From: Halalkalicoccus sp. CGA53
Lineage (GTDB): Archaea; Halobacteriota; Halobacteria; Halobacteriales; Halalkalicoccaceae
Length of the DNA: 64,000 nt
Assembly: GCF_036429475.1 (NCBI RefSeq)
Contig: NZ_CP144125.1
Location: forward strand, 2,869,521 to 2,933,520
Reading direction: 5' to 3'
Shown here piece by piece: positions 25,711 through 33,493 of this stretch. The notes under the pieces were generated by a model. That model searched no databases and had not been told where the DNA came from. It saw only the letters and a program-made list of their open reading frames with translations. Each line of letters opens with the position of its first letter. The first letter of the stretch is position 1. The position numbers and the translations under genes were made by a program.

Positions 25711-26883
25711 ATGTACGCGATCGTGGGCGGGACGGTCCACACGCAGACGAAGCGAGGCGTGATCGAGGGCGGGACCGTCCTCGTCGAGGACGGCGAGATC
25801 AGTGCAGTCGGTGAGGGGATCGAGATTCCGGACGGGACGACGACGATCGACGCGGCCGGGAGGGTCGTCACGCCGGGGCTGATCGACGCCCACAGCCACG
25901 CGGGCGTGAGCGAGTGGGGCGAACCGGAGGACGCCGACTTCAACGAACTCTCCGATCCGGTGACCCCACACGTGAACGCCTTAGACGGCTTTCACCCGGG
26001 CGACGAGGAACTCGCTCACGCCCTCTCCGGCGGGGTCACCAGCGTGAGCGCGCGGATGGGCAGCGGGAACGTGATCGGGGGGATCATCTGCTCGATGAAG
26101 ACCTCTGGAACCCTGGCCGACGAGATGCTGATCCGCGAGGACGGAATGAAGGCCGCGTTCGGCGAGAACCCGAAGCGCGTCCACGGCGAGGAACGCGACC
26201 GCGAGCCCTGTACCCGTCCCGGAGTGGCCGCGACGCTCCGGCAAGCGCTGATGGACGCCGAGGACTACCTCGCGAGGCGCGAGCACGCGAGCGAGGGCGG
26301 CGAGCCGTTCGAGCGCGATCTCGGAATGGAGAACCTCTCGCGGGTGATCGAGGGCGACCTTCCTCTGAGAGTTCACGCCCACCGGGCCGACGACATCATG
26401 ACTGTCTTTCGGATCGCGGAGGAGTTCGGGGTCGATGGGCTCTCGATCGAACACGCGACCGAGGGCCACCTGATCGCAGAGGAGTTCGCGAAACGCGACG
26501 TACCCGCCGTGGTCGGGCCGAGCCTCTACAGCGGCGCGAAGTACGAACTCTCGAACATCACGTTCGAGACCGCGGGTATCCTTCACCAGGCAGGGGTGAC
26601 GGTGGCGATCCAGACCGACGCCCCGATCCTGCCACAGGAGTACCTGAACGTCTGCGTCGGCCTCGCGGTGCGGGAGGGCCTGCCCGAGGAGGCGGCGCTC
26701 GCGACCGTAACTCGAAACCCGGCAGAGATCCTCGGGATCGCGGACCGGGTGGGCACTCTCGAATCGGGAACGGACGCGGACCTCGTCGTCTGGAACGAGG
26801 ATCCGTTCTCGCTCGCGGCCAAGCCCGAGCACGTCCTCGTCGACGGCGATCGGGTCGCGGGAACCGGCGAGATCGAGGGTTGA
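25711..26883 (+). CDS. Amidohydrolase (imidazolonepropionase-like)
   Basis: A 390-residue metal-dependent amidohydrolase. Motifs: VTPGLIDAHSHAGVSEWGEP with the H-x-H metal pair near residue 61, PLRVHAHRADDIM, LSIEHATEGHLIAEEF and VAIQTDAPILPQEYLN with the metal Asp. GTDADLVVWNEDPF closes the family fold. The subfamily contains imidazolonepropionase-like and dipeptidase-like members; the closeness to histidine degradation cannot be judged as no hut gene is near. It is followed 36 bases later by a hydroxyacid dehydrogenase that has its own TATA-like element. Confidence 0.82.
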   Translation: MYAIVGGTVHTQTKRGVIEGGTVLVEDGEISAVGEGIEIPDGTTTIDAAGRVVTPGLIDAHSHAGVSEWGEPEDADFNELSDPVTPHVNALDGFHPGDEELAHALSGGVTSVSARMGSGNVIGGIICSMKTSGTLADEMLIREDGMKAAFGENPKRVHGEERDREPCTRPGVAATLRQALMDAEDYLARREHASEGGEPFERDLGMENLSRVIEGDLPLRVHAHRADDIMTVFRIAEEFGVDGLSIEHATEGHLIAEEFAKRDVPAVVGPSLYSGAKYELSNITFETAGILHQAGVTVAIQTDAPILPQEYLNVCVGLAVREGLPEEAALATVTRNPAEILGIADRVGTLESGTDADLVVWNEDPFSLAAKPEHVLVDGDRVAGTGEIEG

Positions 26884-26889
26884 CGCGGG

Positions 26890-26896
26890 TATTAAG
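26890..26896 (+). promoter_or_regulatory. Candidate TATA box of the hydroxyacid dehydrogenase gene
   Basis: TATTAAG centred 27 bases before the ATG at 26920, pointing to a separate leaderless transcript. Confidence 0.5.
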
Positions 26897-26919
26897 GCCG
26901 GTGCGCGTGAGGGTCGGCC

Positions 26920-27867
26920 ATGTCCGAATCCGACGTGCTGGTGCTCAGACGCGGAACCCACGGGATGCCCGTCGACGACCTGGTCGCCGAGATCGAAGCG
27001 CGCCTCCCCGACCGCGAGATCGCGCTCGCACGGACGCCCGAAGAGGAGCGAGAGCTGATCGAAGGCGTCCGGATCGTCGCCGGGATGACGATCGGGGAGG
27101 ACCTGGTCGGGGAGGCGGGGGAGATGGAGCTGTTCGCCTGTGCGTACGCCGGAACCGGGCATCTGCCGCTCTCGGCGCTCGAATCCGCAGGAACGAAGGT
27201 TACCAGCGCGTCGGGTGTCCACGGGCCGAACATCGCAGAGCACGTGATCGGCGCGATGCTGGCGTTCACCCGGGGCTTCTTCCGGGCGCGAAACCAGCAG
27301 GATCGGCGGGAGTGGCGTCACTTCCAGGCCGGCGAGCTACAGGGCGAGACGGTGACGATCGTCGGCCTCGGGGCGATCGGGGTGGCGATCGCCGAACGAC
27401 TGGAAGGGTTCGGCGTGGAGACGATCGGCGTGCGTTACACGCCCGAGAAGGGGGGGCCGACCGACGAGGTGCTCGGCTTCGACGGCCTCCACGACGCACT
27501 TTCGACCACCGACCACCTCGTGCTCGCCTGTCCGCTCACCGAGGAGACCCGCGGCCTGGTCGGCGAGGCCGAGTTCCACACCCTCCCCCCGAACGCCCTG
27601 CTCGTGAACGTCGCGCGGGGTCCGGTGGTCGACACCGACGCGCTCGTCGGCGCGATCCGCTCGAACCAGCTCCGGGGGGCGTCGCTCGACGTCACCGACC
27701 CCGAACCGCTCCCCGAAGAGCACCCGCTGTGGGGCTTCGAGAACGTCCAGATCACGCCGCACAACTCGGGACATACCCCCGAGTACTACGCGAGGTTCGC
27801 CGATATCGTCGCGGAGAACGTCGAGCGGCTGGATCGGGGCGAGGAACTCCGCAATCAGGTGATCTAG
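26920..27867 (+). CDS. D-2-hydroxyacid dehydrogenase
   Basis: A 315-residue NAD-dependent dehydrogenase of the D-2-hydroxyacid family. The nucleotide site is TIVGLGAIGVAIAERLEGFG near residue 147. Catalytic residues are the Arg in NVARGPVVDTDALV, the Glu in SLDVTDPEPLPEEHPLWGF and the His in ITPHNSGHTPEYY. The family includes glyoxylate, phosphoglycerate and hydroxypyruvate reductases; the substrate here is open. The catalytic His is followed by NSG rather than the more common xxG, a minor variation. Confidence 0.85.
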   Translation: MSESDVLVLRRGTHGMPVDDLVAEIEARLPDREIALARTPEEERELIEGVRIVAGMTIGEDLVGEAGEMELFACAYAGTGHLPLSALESAGTKVTSASGVHGPNIAEHVIGAMLAFTRGFFRARNQQDRREWRHFQAGELQGETVTIVGLGAIGVAIAERLEGFGVETIGVRYTPEKGGPTDEVLGFDGLHDALSTTDHLVLACPLTEETRGLVGEAEFHTLPPNALLVNVARGPVVDTDALVGAIRSNQLRGASLDVTDPEPLPEEHPLWGFENVQITPHNSGHTPEYYARFADIVAENVERLDRGEELRNQVI

Positions 27868-27878
27868 CGGTTACACTT

Positions 27879-27896
27879 TTGTGTCTGTGTACACAA
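27879..27896 (+). promoter_or_regulatory. Candidate operator of the vapBC pair
   Basis: TTGTGT, 6 bases, ACACAA, with the inner perfect palindrome TGTGTACACA at 27886-27895. It ends 8 bases before the antitoxin ATG and follows a TATA-like TTACACTTT. VapB proteins usually repress their own operon by binding such palindromes. Confidence 0.5.
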
Positions 27897-27904
27897 GCAC
27901 ATTC

Positions 27905-28165
27905 ATGGGGACGAAGACGATCGGCCTCGACGAGGAGGCGTACGAGCGCCTGAGAGCGCAGAAGCGGGAGGGAGAGAGCTTCAGCGACACGGTGAAGCGG
28001 ATCACGGACGAAGTCTCCTCGGACTGGCGGCGGGGGTTCGGCTCGCTCTCGGAGGAAGAGGGTGAACGGCTCGAAGTGGTCATCTCGGCTCAGCGTAAGC
28101 GTGCGAGTGCTGCACTCGCTGTCAGACAGGAGCGAGCGCTCGACGCGGCGACCGACGAGGAATGA
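27905..28165 (+). CDS. VapB-type antitoxin
   Basis: An 86-residue protein of the haloarchaeal DUF217/VapB-like family. GTKTIGLDEEAYERLRAQKR is a short ribbon-helix-helix-like strand and helix, and ESFSDTVKRITDEVSSDWRR matches the antitoxin pattern. The C-terminal helix SAQRKRASAALAVRQERALD would wrap the toxin. The ATG at 27905 is used; the longer GTG reading would run through the operator palindrome. The stop overlaps the toxin start (ATGA), typical of toxin-antitoxin pairs. Confidence 0.86.
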   Translation: MGTKTIGLDEEAYERLRAQKREGESFSDTVKRITDEVSSDWRRGFGSLSEEEGERLEVVISAQRKRASAALAVRQERALDAATDEE

Positions 28166-28563
28166 AGCTGCTTGACACCACCTTCCTGATCGGCTACGAG
28201 CGCGGGCAGGAGGTGATTGGAGCGTACCTCAAGCGGAACGAGGACCGGGAGTTCGTCACTTCGACGATCTGTCTGAAGGAACTAGCGGTCGGAAAGCACC
28301 TCGTCGGATCGCCTACCCGGGCGGACCTGACGGCGAACTACGGCTGGCTCCGAATCGTCCCCTTCACGCTCGACTATGCATACGAGGCGGGAGCACTCGA
28401 AGCGGCGCTCCATGACGATCCCGGCGTGAACCGGGACGGGATCGACTCGCTTTCGGCCGACGCGTTGATCGCCGGCACTGCCCGATCACTCGGCGCGACC
28501 GTCGTGACGAGAAACGTCTCCGATTTCGAGCGGTTCGAGGGCATAGCCGTCGAGTCGTACTGA
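28162..28563 (+). CDS. vapC: PIN-domain ribonuclease toxin (VapC family)
   Basis: A 133-residue PIN-domain protein. The first acidic residue is in MKLLDTTFLIGYERG, the second in STICLKELAVGKHL, and the third and fourth in DGIDSLSADALIAGTARSLG and TVVTRNVSDFERFEGI; together these form the four-acid metal site of PIN nucleases. VapC toxins cleave tRNA or rRNA and stop translation when free of antitoxin. It overlaps the antitoxin stop by four bases. Length is typical. Stand-alone chromosomal location near vital genes suggests stabilisation or stress control rather than plasmid maintenance. Confidence 0.9.
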   Translation: MKLLDTTFLIGYERGQEVIGAYLKRNEDREFVTSTICLKELAVGKHLVGSPTRADLTANYGWLRIVPFTLDYAYEAGALEAALHDDPGVNRDGIDSLSADALIAGTARSLGATVVTRNVSDFERFEGIAVESY

Positions 28564-28613
28564 TCGATCGAGTAGCGCACAGGAGCTATCCGTCCCGCAC
28601 CCCTCGTACCTCT

Positions 28614-28736
28614 ATGACGCGCGAAACCGCGGCCTGCGTCGGCTGTGGCGAGGAGACGCCGATCGAGGAGGAGGAGGTCGCGAGTCCGGTCTGTTATCGG
28701 CCGCTCTGTTCGACGTGTCGTGAAGAGACCGTCTAG
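28614..28736 (+). CDS. Small two-CXXC zinc-finger protein (40 residues)
   Basis: A 40-codon gene, MTRETAACVGCGEETPIEEE at its start, with CVGC (Cys8, Cys11) and CSTC (Cys32, Cys35), plus Cys27. This is a rubredoxin-like or treble-clef zinc knuckle of the kind called small zinc-finger proteins in haloarchaea, some of which affect swarming, biofilm or metabolism. Codon use is GC-rich and the protein is acidic, as for real genes. A weak TATA-like GCTATCC lies 27 bases upstream. It is convergent with asd, and the two TAG stop codons share the palindrome CTAG. Confidence 0.72.
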   Translation: MTRETAACVGCGEETPIEEEEVASPVCYRPLCSTCREETV

Positions 28737-29767
28737 AGGTAGCTTTCGGAGACGAGCAGTTCGCCGTTCAGGACGCTCGCGCCCGCAGCACCGCGGAGCG
28801 TGTTGTGCGCGAGGCAGTTGTACTGGATCCCCGAGACGGTCTCCCTGATCCCGCCGACGGTGACCTGCATCCCCTCTTCGCGCTCGCGGTCGAGACGCGG
28901 CTGTGGGCGGTCCGGGTCGTCGAAGACGTGGATCAGCGGGTCGGGCGAGGAGTGAAGCGAGAGCGAGGGGGCCTCGCGCATCGCTGCCTTCGCCTCTTCG
29001 ACACTCAGTTCCTCCTCGGTCTCGGCCCAGACGTTCTCCAGGTGGCCGTCGAGCGTCGGGACGCGGTTACAGGAGGCCGAGACCTCGACCTCGTGGTGGC
29101 TGAGCTCCGCGCCGTCGAAGCTACCGAGGAGTTTCCGCGTCTCGGTCTCCATCTTCGGCTCCTCGCCGCCGATGTGCGGGATAACGTTGTCGATGATCTC
29201 CATCGAGGTCACGCCGGAGTACCCCGCCCCGGAAACAGCTTGAAGCGTCGCGACGTGCACCCTGGAGAGCCCATAGGCGTCGAGCGCTTTCAGGGTGGGA
29301 ACCATCGTGATCGTCGAACAGTTCGGGTTCTTCACGAGCGCGCCGTCCCAGCCTCTCGACTCCCGCTGGACCTCGAGGAGATCGAGGTGGTCGTGGTTTA
29401 CTTCAGGAATCACGAGGGGGACGTCGTCGGCCATCCGGGCGTTCGACGAGTTCGACGAGACGACGTAGCCCGCCTCGCAGAACGCGCGCTCGACCCGCTC
29501 ACCGACGCCCGAGGGGAGCGAGGAGAAGAGCAGGTCCACCTCGTCGGGGACAGCCTCGGGATCGGTCTCGCTCACCGTGATCTCGCCGACGTCCTCGGGG
29601 ATCGGGGTGCCGATGCGCCACTTCGCCGCGTCACGGTAGGCCCGTCCGGCGCTCTCGGCGCTCGCGGTGAGCGCTCCGATCTCGAAGTCGGGGTGCGGGT
29701 CGAGAAGCTGGACGAGTCGCTGGCCGACGGCGCCGGTGGCGCCGAGGATGCCGACAGTGGTAGACAT
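28733..29767 (-). CDS. asd: Aspartate-semialdehyde dehydrogenase
   Basis: Aspartate-semialdehyde dehydrogenase, 344 residues, making aspartate semialdehyde for Thr, Met and Lys or archaeal aromatic precursor pathways. NADP site: VGILGATGAVGQRLVQLLDP. The catalytic cysteine is in GALVKNPNCSTITMVPTLKA near residue 150, and the substrate-binding region includes SASCNRVPTLDGHLENVWAE. The ATG at 29767 is preferred over the GTG two codons before; a TATA-like sequence (GGTTTTGA on the coding strand) lies 27 bases upstream. It is downstream of rps17e on the same strand. Confidence 0.94.
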   Translation of the reverse strand: MSTTVGILGATGAVGQRLVQLLDPHPDFEIGALTASAESAGRAYRDAAKWRIGTPIPEDVGEITVSETDPEAVPDEVDLLFSSLPSGVGERVERAFCEAGYVVSSNSSNARMADDVPLVIPEVNHDHLDLLEVQRESRGWDGALVKNPNCSTITMVPTLKALDAYGLSRVHVATLQAVSGAGYSGVTSMEIIDNVIPHIGGEEPKMETETRKLLGSFDGAELSHHEVEVSASCNRVPTLDGHLENVWAETEEELSVEEAKAAMREAPSLSLHSSPDPLIHVFDDPDRPQPRLDREREEGMQVTVGGIRETVSGIQYNCLAHNTLRGAAGASVLNGELLVSESYL

Positions 29768-29890
29768 TGACACCGGTAGGCTCCCGACCCATCAAAACCG
29801 TTTGGATCGACTCCACGCGTGCAAGATTGGCCGACAACGTTTCGAGAGCGCTGTCGCTCGCGGGGGCGGTGACCTGCTCGTGAAGTGGAC

Positions 29891-30079
29891 CTACGCGCTC
29901 GCCGCCTGCGCCTTGCGGGTGACGTAGCCGGCGATGCGGTTTCTGACGCCCTTCGACTCGATGTTCGTGAGCTCCCGGACGCTCTCTTTGTTGTGCTCGA
30001 AATCGTCGTTGAACGCTTCGGGGTACTGTTCGAGCAGTCGCGCGCCCGTCTTCTTGACGTAGGCCGGTTTGATCGCCAT
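29891..30079 (-). CDS. rps17e: 30S ribosomal protein S17e (eS17)
   Basis: Small-subunit protein S17e, 62 residues, an archaeal/eukaryotic-specific ribosomal protein. It starts MAIKPAYVKKTGARLLEQYP and continues NDDFEHNKESVRELTNIESK and RNRIAGYVTRKAQ, matching the family throughout. A much longer open frame extends upstream but is the shadow of the DUF447 gene. It follows that gene by 23 bases and is probably co-transcribed with the CofD operon, and leads on to asd. Confidence 0.95.
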   Translation of the reverse strand: MAIKPAYVKKTGARLLEQYPEAFNDDFEHNKESVRELTNIESKGVRNRIAGYVTRKAQAASA

Positions 30080-30102
30080 AGACCTCCTACCTCGCTCGCG
30101 CT

Positions 30103-30714
30103 CTAAAAGGATTCGTTCTCCCGCGCCTCGTTCCATCCGGTGAGGTCGGCGATCCGGGCGAACGCCTCGCGTTCGCGCTCGCCACCGCAGCGTCCGACGA
30201 CCGATTCGTAGTACACGAGCCGCTCGACGAGCCTCCGTCGATCGTACGACGGGACGTCGAGTCGAGAGGCCGCGACGGTCGCGTCGATCACCGCGAAGTA
30301 GCCCCGGTTGGTCGTCGGAACCGTCTCCCTCCGGATCTCCGAGTCGGTCGGGGTGAGCGCCCACGTCTCGCGCGTCGTCCCACCCCGCTCGTCGGAGCCG
30401 ATCCGCTCGACCGTGACACGGACCCAGGCGTCGGCCGAGTCGTCGACCGGGTCGTCCAGTTCGTAGATACCGAGGGCGGCCTCCACGAAGGTCCGGGGAT
30501 CGCGCGTGAACTGGACGACACCCTCGCCCTCCCGCTCGAAGTTCCGTCGGGTCCGGGTGTCCCCCCACGTCGTCGCGGCCACGGGATCTCCGGAGAACAG
30601 CCCGAGCGCCGCGAGGTTCCACCGACCGTTCGGGCCGAAGGTCGCGACGACGGACTCGGTGACGCCATCGAGTTCGGCCGGCCATTCCCCCGCATCGTCG
30701 TCGTGCTCGGTCAC
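30103..30714 (-). CDS. DUF447 family protein (flavin-reductase-like fold)
   Basis: A 203-residue archaeal protein of the DUF447 family, with a predicted FMN-binding split-barrel-like fold: TESVVATFGPNGRWNLAALG, ATTWGDTRTRRNFEREGEGV, VVQFTRDPRTFVEAALG, and the C-terminal RGYFAVIDATVAASRLDVPS and ERLVYYESVVGRCGGERER. The start is GTG, overlapping the upstream stop as GTGA. DUF447 genes sit near F420 or methanopterin-type cofactor genes in many archaea; the reaction is not established. Fourth gene of the CofD operon. Confidence 0.85.
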   Translation of the reverse strand: MTEHDDDAGEWPAELDGVTESVVATFGPNGRWNLAALGLFSGDPVAATTWGDTRTRRNFEREGEGVVQFTRDPRTFVEAALGIYELDDPVDDSADAWVRVTVERIGSDERGGTTRETWALTPTDSEIRRETVPTTNRGYFAVIDATVAASRLDVPSYDRRRLVERLVYYESVVGRCGGEREREAFARIADLTGWNEARENESF

Positions 30715-31580
30715 ACCGAGAGCCCCCGGGAGAGGGCGACGAACAGCGCCGCGCAGGTGAGGTCGGCGGTCGTCCCCGGATTGATCCCACGGACGACGAA
30801 CTCCTCCGCGAGCGATTCGGCCGCTTCGAGGTCGCCGGCGACCGTATCCGCACGTTCCATCACCTCGTGGGCCACGTCGAGACCACGGTCGACCGCGACG
30901 AGCGTGTCCGGTGCCTCCGCGAGCAGCGAGAGGAAGGTCCGGGCGGCTCGATCCGTGACCGGCCCCTCGTCCGCGAGGAGCCCCTCGGCGGCCGCGAACG
31001 TCCGAGGGAAGTCCTCCACCCACTCGCGGGCGTTCGCGTCTCCGGGGTGGCCCTCGCGCGGCTCCGCCGAGAGCGACATCACGTCGAGAAGGGTGAGCTC
31101 TCGCTCGCGGAGCGTCGAGGCGGCCGCCGAGCCGTGGCGTGCGTCGAGCGCGTCGGCCCCGTCCGGGGGATCGCCGACGGAGACGTCGACGTGTTCGAAC
31201 GCCCGGTAGAACTCTACGGAGTCTTCGACCGTGGTCGCCTCGGTCACTTCGCGAACCCCCTCGGGGGAGAGTCGGCCCACGCTCGCCGCCCGGACGAGCG
31301 GGACGAGCAGGAGCAGGCAGCCGAACTGCGTGTTCCCGCCATCCTGCTCGGCCATCCCGGCGATCGCGCGCTCGAACGCCGTTCCGACGGGTTCGCCCCC
31401 CTCGGCCAGTCGCAGACCTCCACCCGCGCCGACCGCACCCGCGAGGAAGTGCTCGAACCGGAGGGCGGGGAGGTCCCGTCGACGGTCGACGTTCCCCGGT
31501 TTGGGCGTCCCGGCGACCTCCAGCAAGAGGGCCAACTGGGCGTTCTCCGCGGGCCCTCTCGACATCGGCTCCGCGCTCAC
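30711..31580 (-). CDS. CitG-like triphosphoribosyl-dephospho-CoA synthase family protein
   Basis: A 289-residue helical protein of the CitG family. AENAQLALLLEVAGTPKPGN is the family N-terminus, with the KPGNVD motif near residue 32, then MAEQDGGNTQFGCLLLLVPL and EFVVRGINPGTTADLTCAAL at the end. Bacterial CitG makes the citrate-lyase prosthetic group; archaea without citrate lyase keep this gene next to cofactor genes, so the archaeal substrate is likely different. The start is taken as GTG at 31580 (GTGA overlap with the upstream stop); ATG at 31565 (MSRGPAENAQ) is an alternative. Confidence 0.82.
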   Translation of the reverse strand: MSAEPMSRGPAENAQLALLLEVAGTPKPGNVDRRRDLPALRFEHFLAGAVGAGGGLRLAEGGEPVGTAFERAIAGMAEQDGGNTQFGCLLLLVPLVRAASVGRLSPEGVREVTEATTVEDSVEFYRAFEHVDVSVGDPPDGADALDARHGSAAASTLRERELTLLDVMSLSAEPREGHPGDANAREWVEDFPRTFAAAEGLLADEGPVTDRAARTFLSLLAEAPDTLVAVDRGLDVAHEVMERADTVAGDLEAAESLAEEFVVRGINPGTTADLTCAALFVALSRGLSV

Positions 31581-32323
31581 GCGGTCACCTCCCGCTCGAA
31601 CCATCGGTCGGTCGTCTCTCTGACCGCAGTCAGCACCCGAGGGTCGTCACTCGCCCGGCCGACACTCACCGCGTCCGCTCCGAACGCGAGGTACTCCTCG
31701 GTGGTCTCTCGGTCCCGAACCCCGTTGTTCGCGATCACGAAGAGGTCACACGCCCTCGAGACGTCCCGGATCACGTACTCCGAGTCCATCGCGTCCACGT
31801 GGATCGCGTCCGCGCCCGCCCGCTCGATCCGACGGGCGAGGTCCGCGAGGTCGACGGCGGACACTTCGGCCCGGACCTTCACCGAGACCGCCGCACCCGT
31901 CTCGCTGGCCGTCTCGACCTGCTCCGTCAGCCGGTTCCCGTCGCGCAGGAGCGACTCGCCAGCACCGGCGTCGCACATCTCGGCCTGTCGGCAGTGGGCG
32001 TTGATCTCGCAGATCGCGCCGTGGTCGGCACAGACCGTAGCGACCTCGCGGATCGGCTCCGGATCGCTCGCGCGGACGTTGAAGCCGGGACGGATCTCGG
32101 TACCGGAGAGCGCCGCGAACTGTTCCTCGACGAACGCGATCGGGTCCCGGGGAAGGAACTCCTCGCGGTCGCGCTCGGTCAGCTCCCGCGCGGCGGCGCG
32201 CGTCCCCCGATCCAGTGCGATCCCGCCGAGAAAGGCACAGCCGACGTACTCCCCTACCGCCAGCGCCCACCCGGCGTCCGATCGCCCGCTGAGGCTCGCG
32301 AGCGCCACACGGGGCGAGAACAT
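31577..32323 (-). CDS. TIM-barrel protein of the nifR3/tRNA-dihydrouridine synthase-related family
   Basis: A 248-residue protein related to dihydrouridine synthases (archaeal nifR3-like branch). FSPRVALASLSGRSDAGWAL is the flavin-binding start, ICEINAHCRQAEMCDAGAGE contains the region of the catalytic Cys in true Dus enzymes, VSVKVRAEVSAVDLADLARR is the FMN lysine strand and LFVIANNGVRDRETTEEYLA the phosphate strand. It is shorter than bona fide Dus proteins and lacks their C-terminal tRNA-binding domain, so tRNA modification is unlikely. It overlaps cofD by one base and the CitG-like gene by four. Confidence 0.8.
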   Translation of the reverse strand: MFSPRVALASLSGRSDAGWALAVGEYVGCAFLGGIALDRGTRAAARELTERDREEFLPRDPIAFVEEQFAALSGTEIRPGFNVRASDPEPIREVATVCADHGAICEINAHCRQAEMCDAGAGESLLRDGNRLTEQVETASETGAAVSVKVRAEVSAVDLADLARRIERAGADAIHVDAMDSEYVIRDVSRACDLFVIANNGVRDRETTEEYLAFGADAVSVGRASDDPRVLTAVRETTDRWFEREVTA

Positions 32324-33315
32324 CAGACCACCTCCGAGAGCAGTCTCTCGACGGCTCGGGCGACCCGGGCGGCGTCCGCACTCGATCCCACGCTCGTGTC
32401 GGTCCTCGCGACCGGCCGTTCAAGTTCGGTTCCGTCGGCCTCGTCGAGGACGAACCCGTCGGCGAACGGGTAGGCGTCGGCCACCCCTCTCGTGCTCGGT
32501 TCGTGACCCGTCGCCCCCATCAGATCGGCTGCCGGCCCGGAGAACACCCGGTCGTCGACGAACGGCGAGACGGCGATCACCGGGGTCTCGGAGAGCAACC
32601 GTTCGAGTCCGGGGAGCGCGAGCATCGGTCCGATGCTGGTCACCGGGTTCGACGGGCCGATCACCACCGGATCGGCGAGGGCGGAGCGGACCTCCGGAGT
32701 CGGCTCCGCGCGCTCTGCGCCGCGGAACTCCACCTCCTCCACCGGTGGCTCGCCCCGGTGTGCGACCCACCACTCCTGGAAGTGCATTTTTCCACTCTCG
32801 GTGTGGATCAGCGTCGCGACCGGGTCGTCGCTCATCGGCACTAGGGTGAGGTCGATGCCGAACGCCCGGGCGAGGACGTCCGTCGCTTCGGTGAGCGTGT
32901 GGCCTTCGTCGAGCAGGCCCGTCCGGGTGAGGTGGACCGCACGGTCCCGGTCACCGATCGTCATGAACTCCGCGATGCCCGAAAAGCGCCGCCACGCAGC
33001 CAGTTCTCTCCCGTCGGTCTGCCGGTCGTCGGGCAGGTATCGTGGTCCAGTTCCGAGGTCCGCCGCCTCCGCGAGTTCGTGGAGCCGCTCGTGCGTCTCG
33101 TGGCTATCACCGTCGATCCCCCACCAGGTCCCGGTGTCGAGGACGCCCCCCCGCTCGAAGAGCACGGTGTCGATATCCGGCGAGACGAAGAGCCCGCCGA
33201 GTTCGACGTCGTCGCCGGTGTTGCCGACCGCGGTGACCTGCTCGTAATCGAAGACAGCGTCGGCTCCCGAGAGGAGTTTCGGCGTCCCCGTCCCGCCCGA
33301 GAGGAACGTCGTCAT
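32323..33315 (-). CDS. cofD: 2-phospho-L-lactate transferase (coenzyme F420 biosynthesis)
   Basis: CofD, 330 residues, transfers the phospholactate moiety to the deazaflavin FO in coenzyme F420 biosynthesis. Recognised by the start [40 protein letters not shown], the W-rich [20 protein letters not shown] region, [33 protein letters not shown] and [20 protein letters not shown]. The MTTFLSGG start is chosen; a TATA-like GCTTATGG lies near 33342 on the coding strand. First gene of a run of four genes with overlapping ends, so the products probably share a cofactor pathway. Confidence 0.95.
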   Translation of the reverse strand: MTTFLSGGTGTPKLLSGADAVFDYEQVTAVGNTGDDVELGGLFVSPDIDTVLFERGGVLDTGTWWGIDGDSHETHERLHELAEAADLGTGPRYLPDDRQTDGRELAAWRRFSGIAEFMTIGDRDRAVHLTRTGLLDEGHTLTEATDVLARAFGIDLTLVPMSDDPVATLIHTESGKMHFQEWWVAHRGEPPVEEVEFRGAERAEPTPEVRSALADPVVIGPSNPVTSIGPMLALPGLERLLSETPVIAVSPFVDDRVFSGPAADLMGATGHEPSTRGVADAYPFADGFVLDEADGTELERPVARTDTSVGSSADAARVARAVERLLSEVV

Positions 33316-33493
33316 TGTCCCGGTTCGGACCCCGCGGGCCATAAGCCCACCCGTCCCTCGGAGGTCGGTGGAGAGTGCCTGCTCGTCGTGAGCGCCTCGG
33401 CAGGGAGAGCGGAGAGCGGTCGAAAGGGGAAGGGACGGGGGGAGAAGCCAGTCGCTATGGGGGTGGAGCGACCATCCCCGTCACGACCTCTCG

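Noticed and set aside
25914-27953. 679-codon plus-strand frame
   Set aside because: Arginine/glycine-rich shadow of the amidohydrolase and hydroxyacid dehydrogenase genes.
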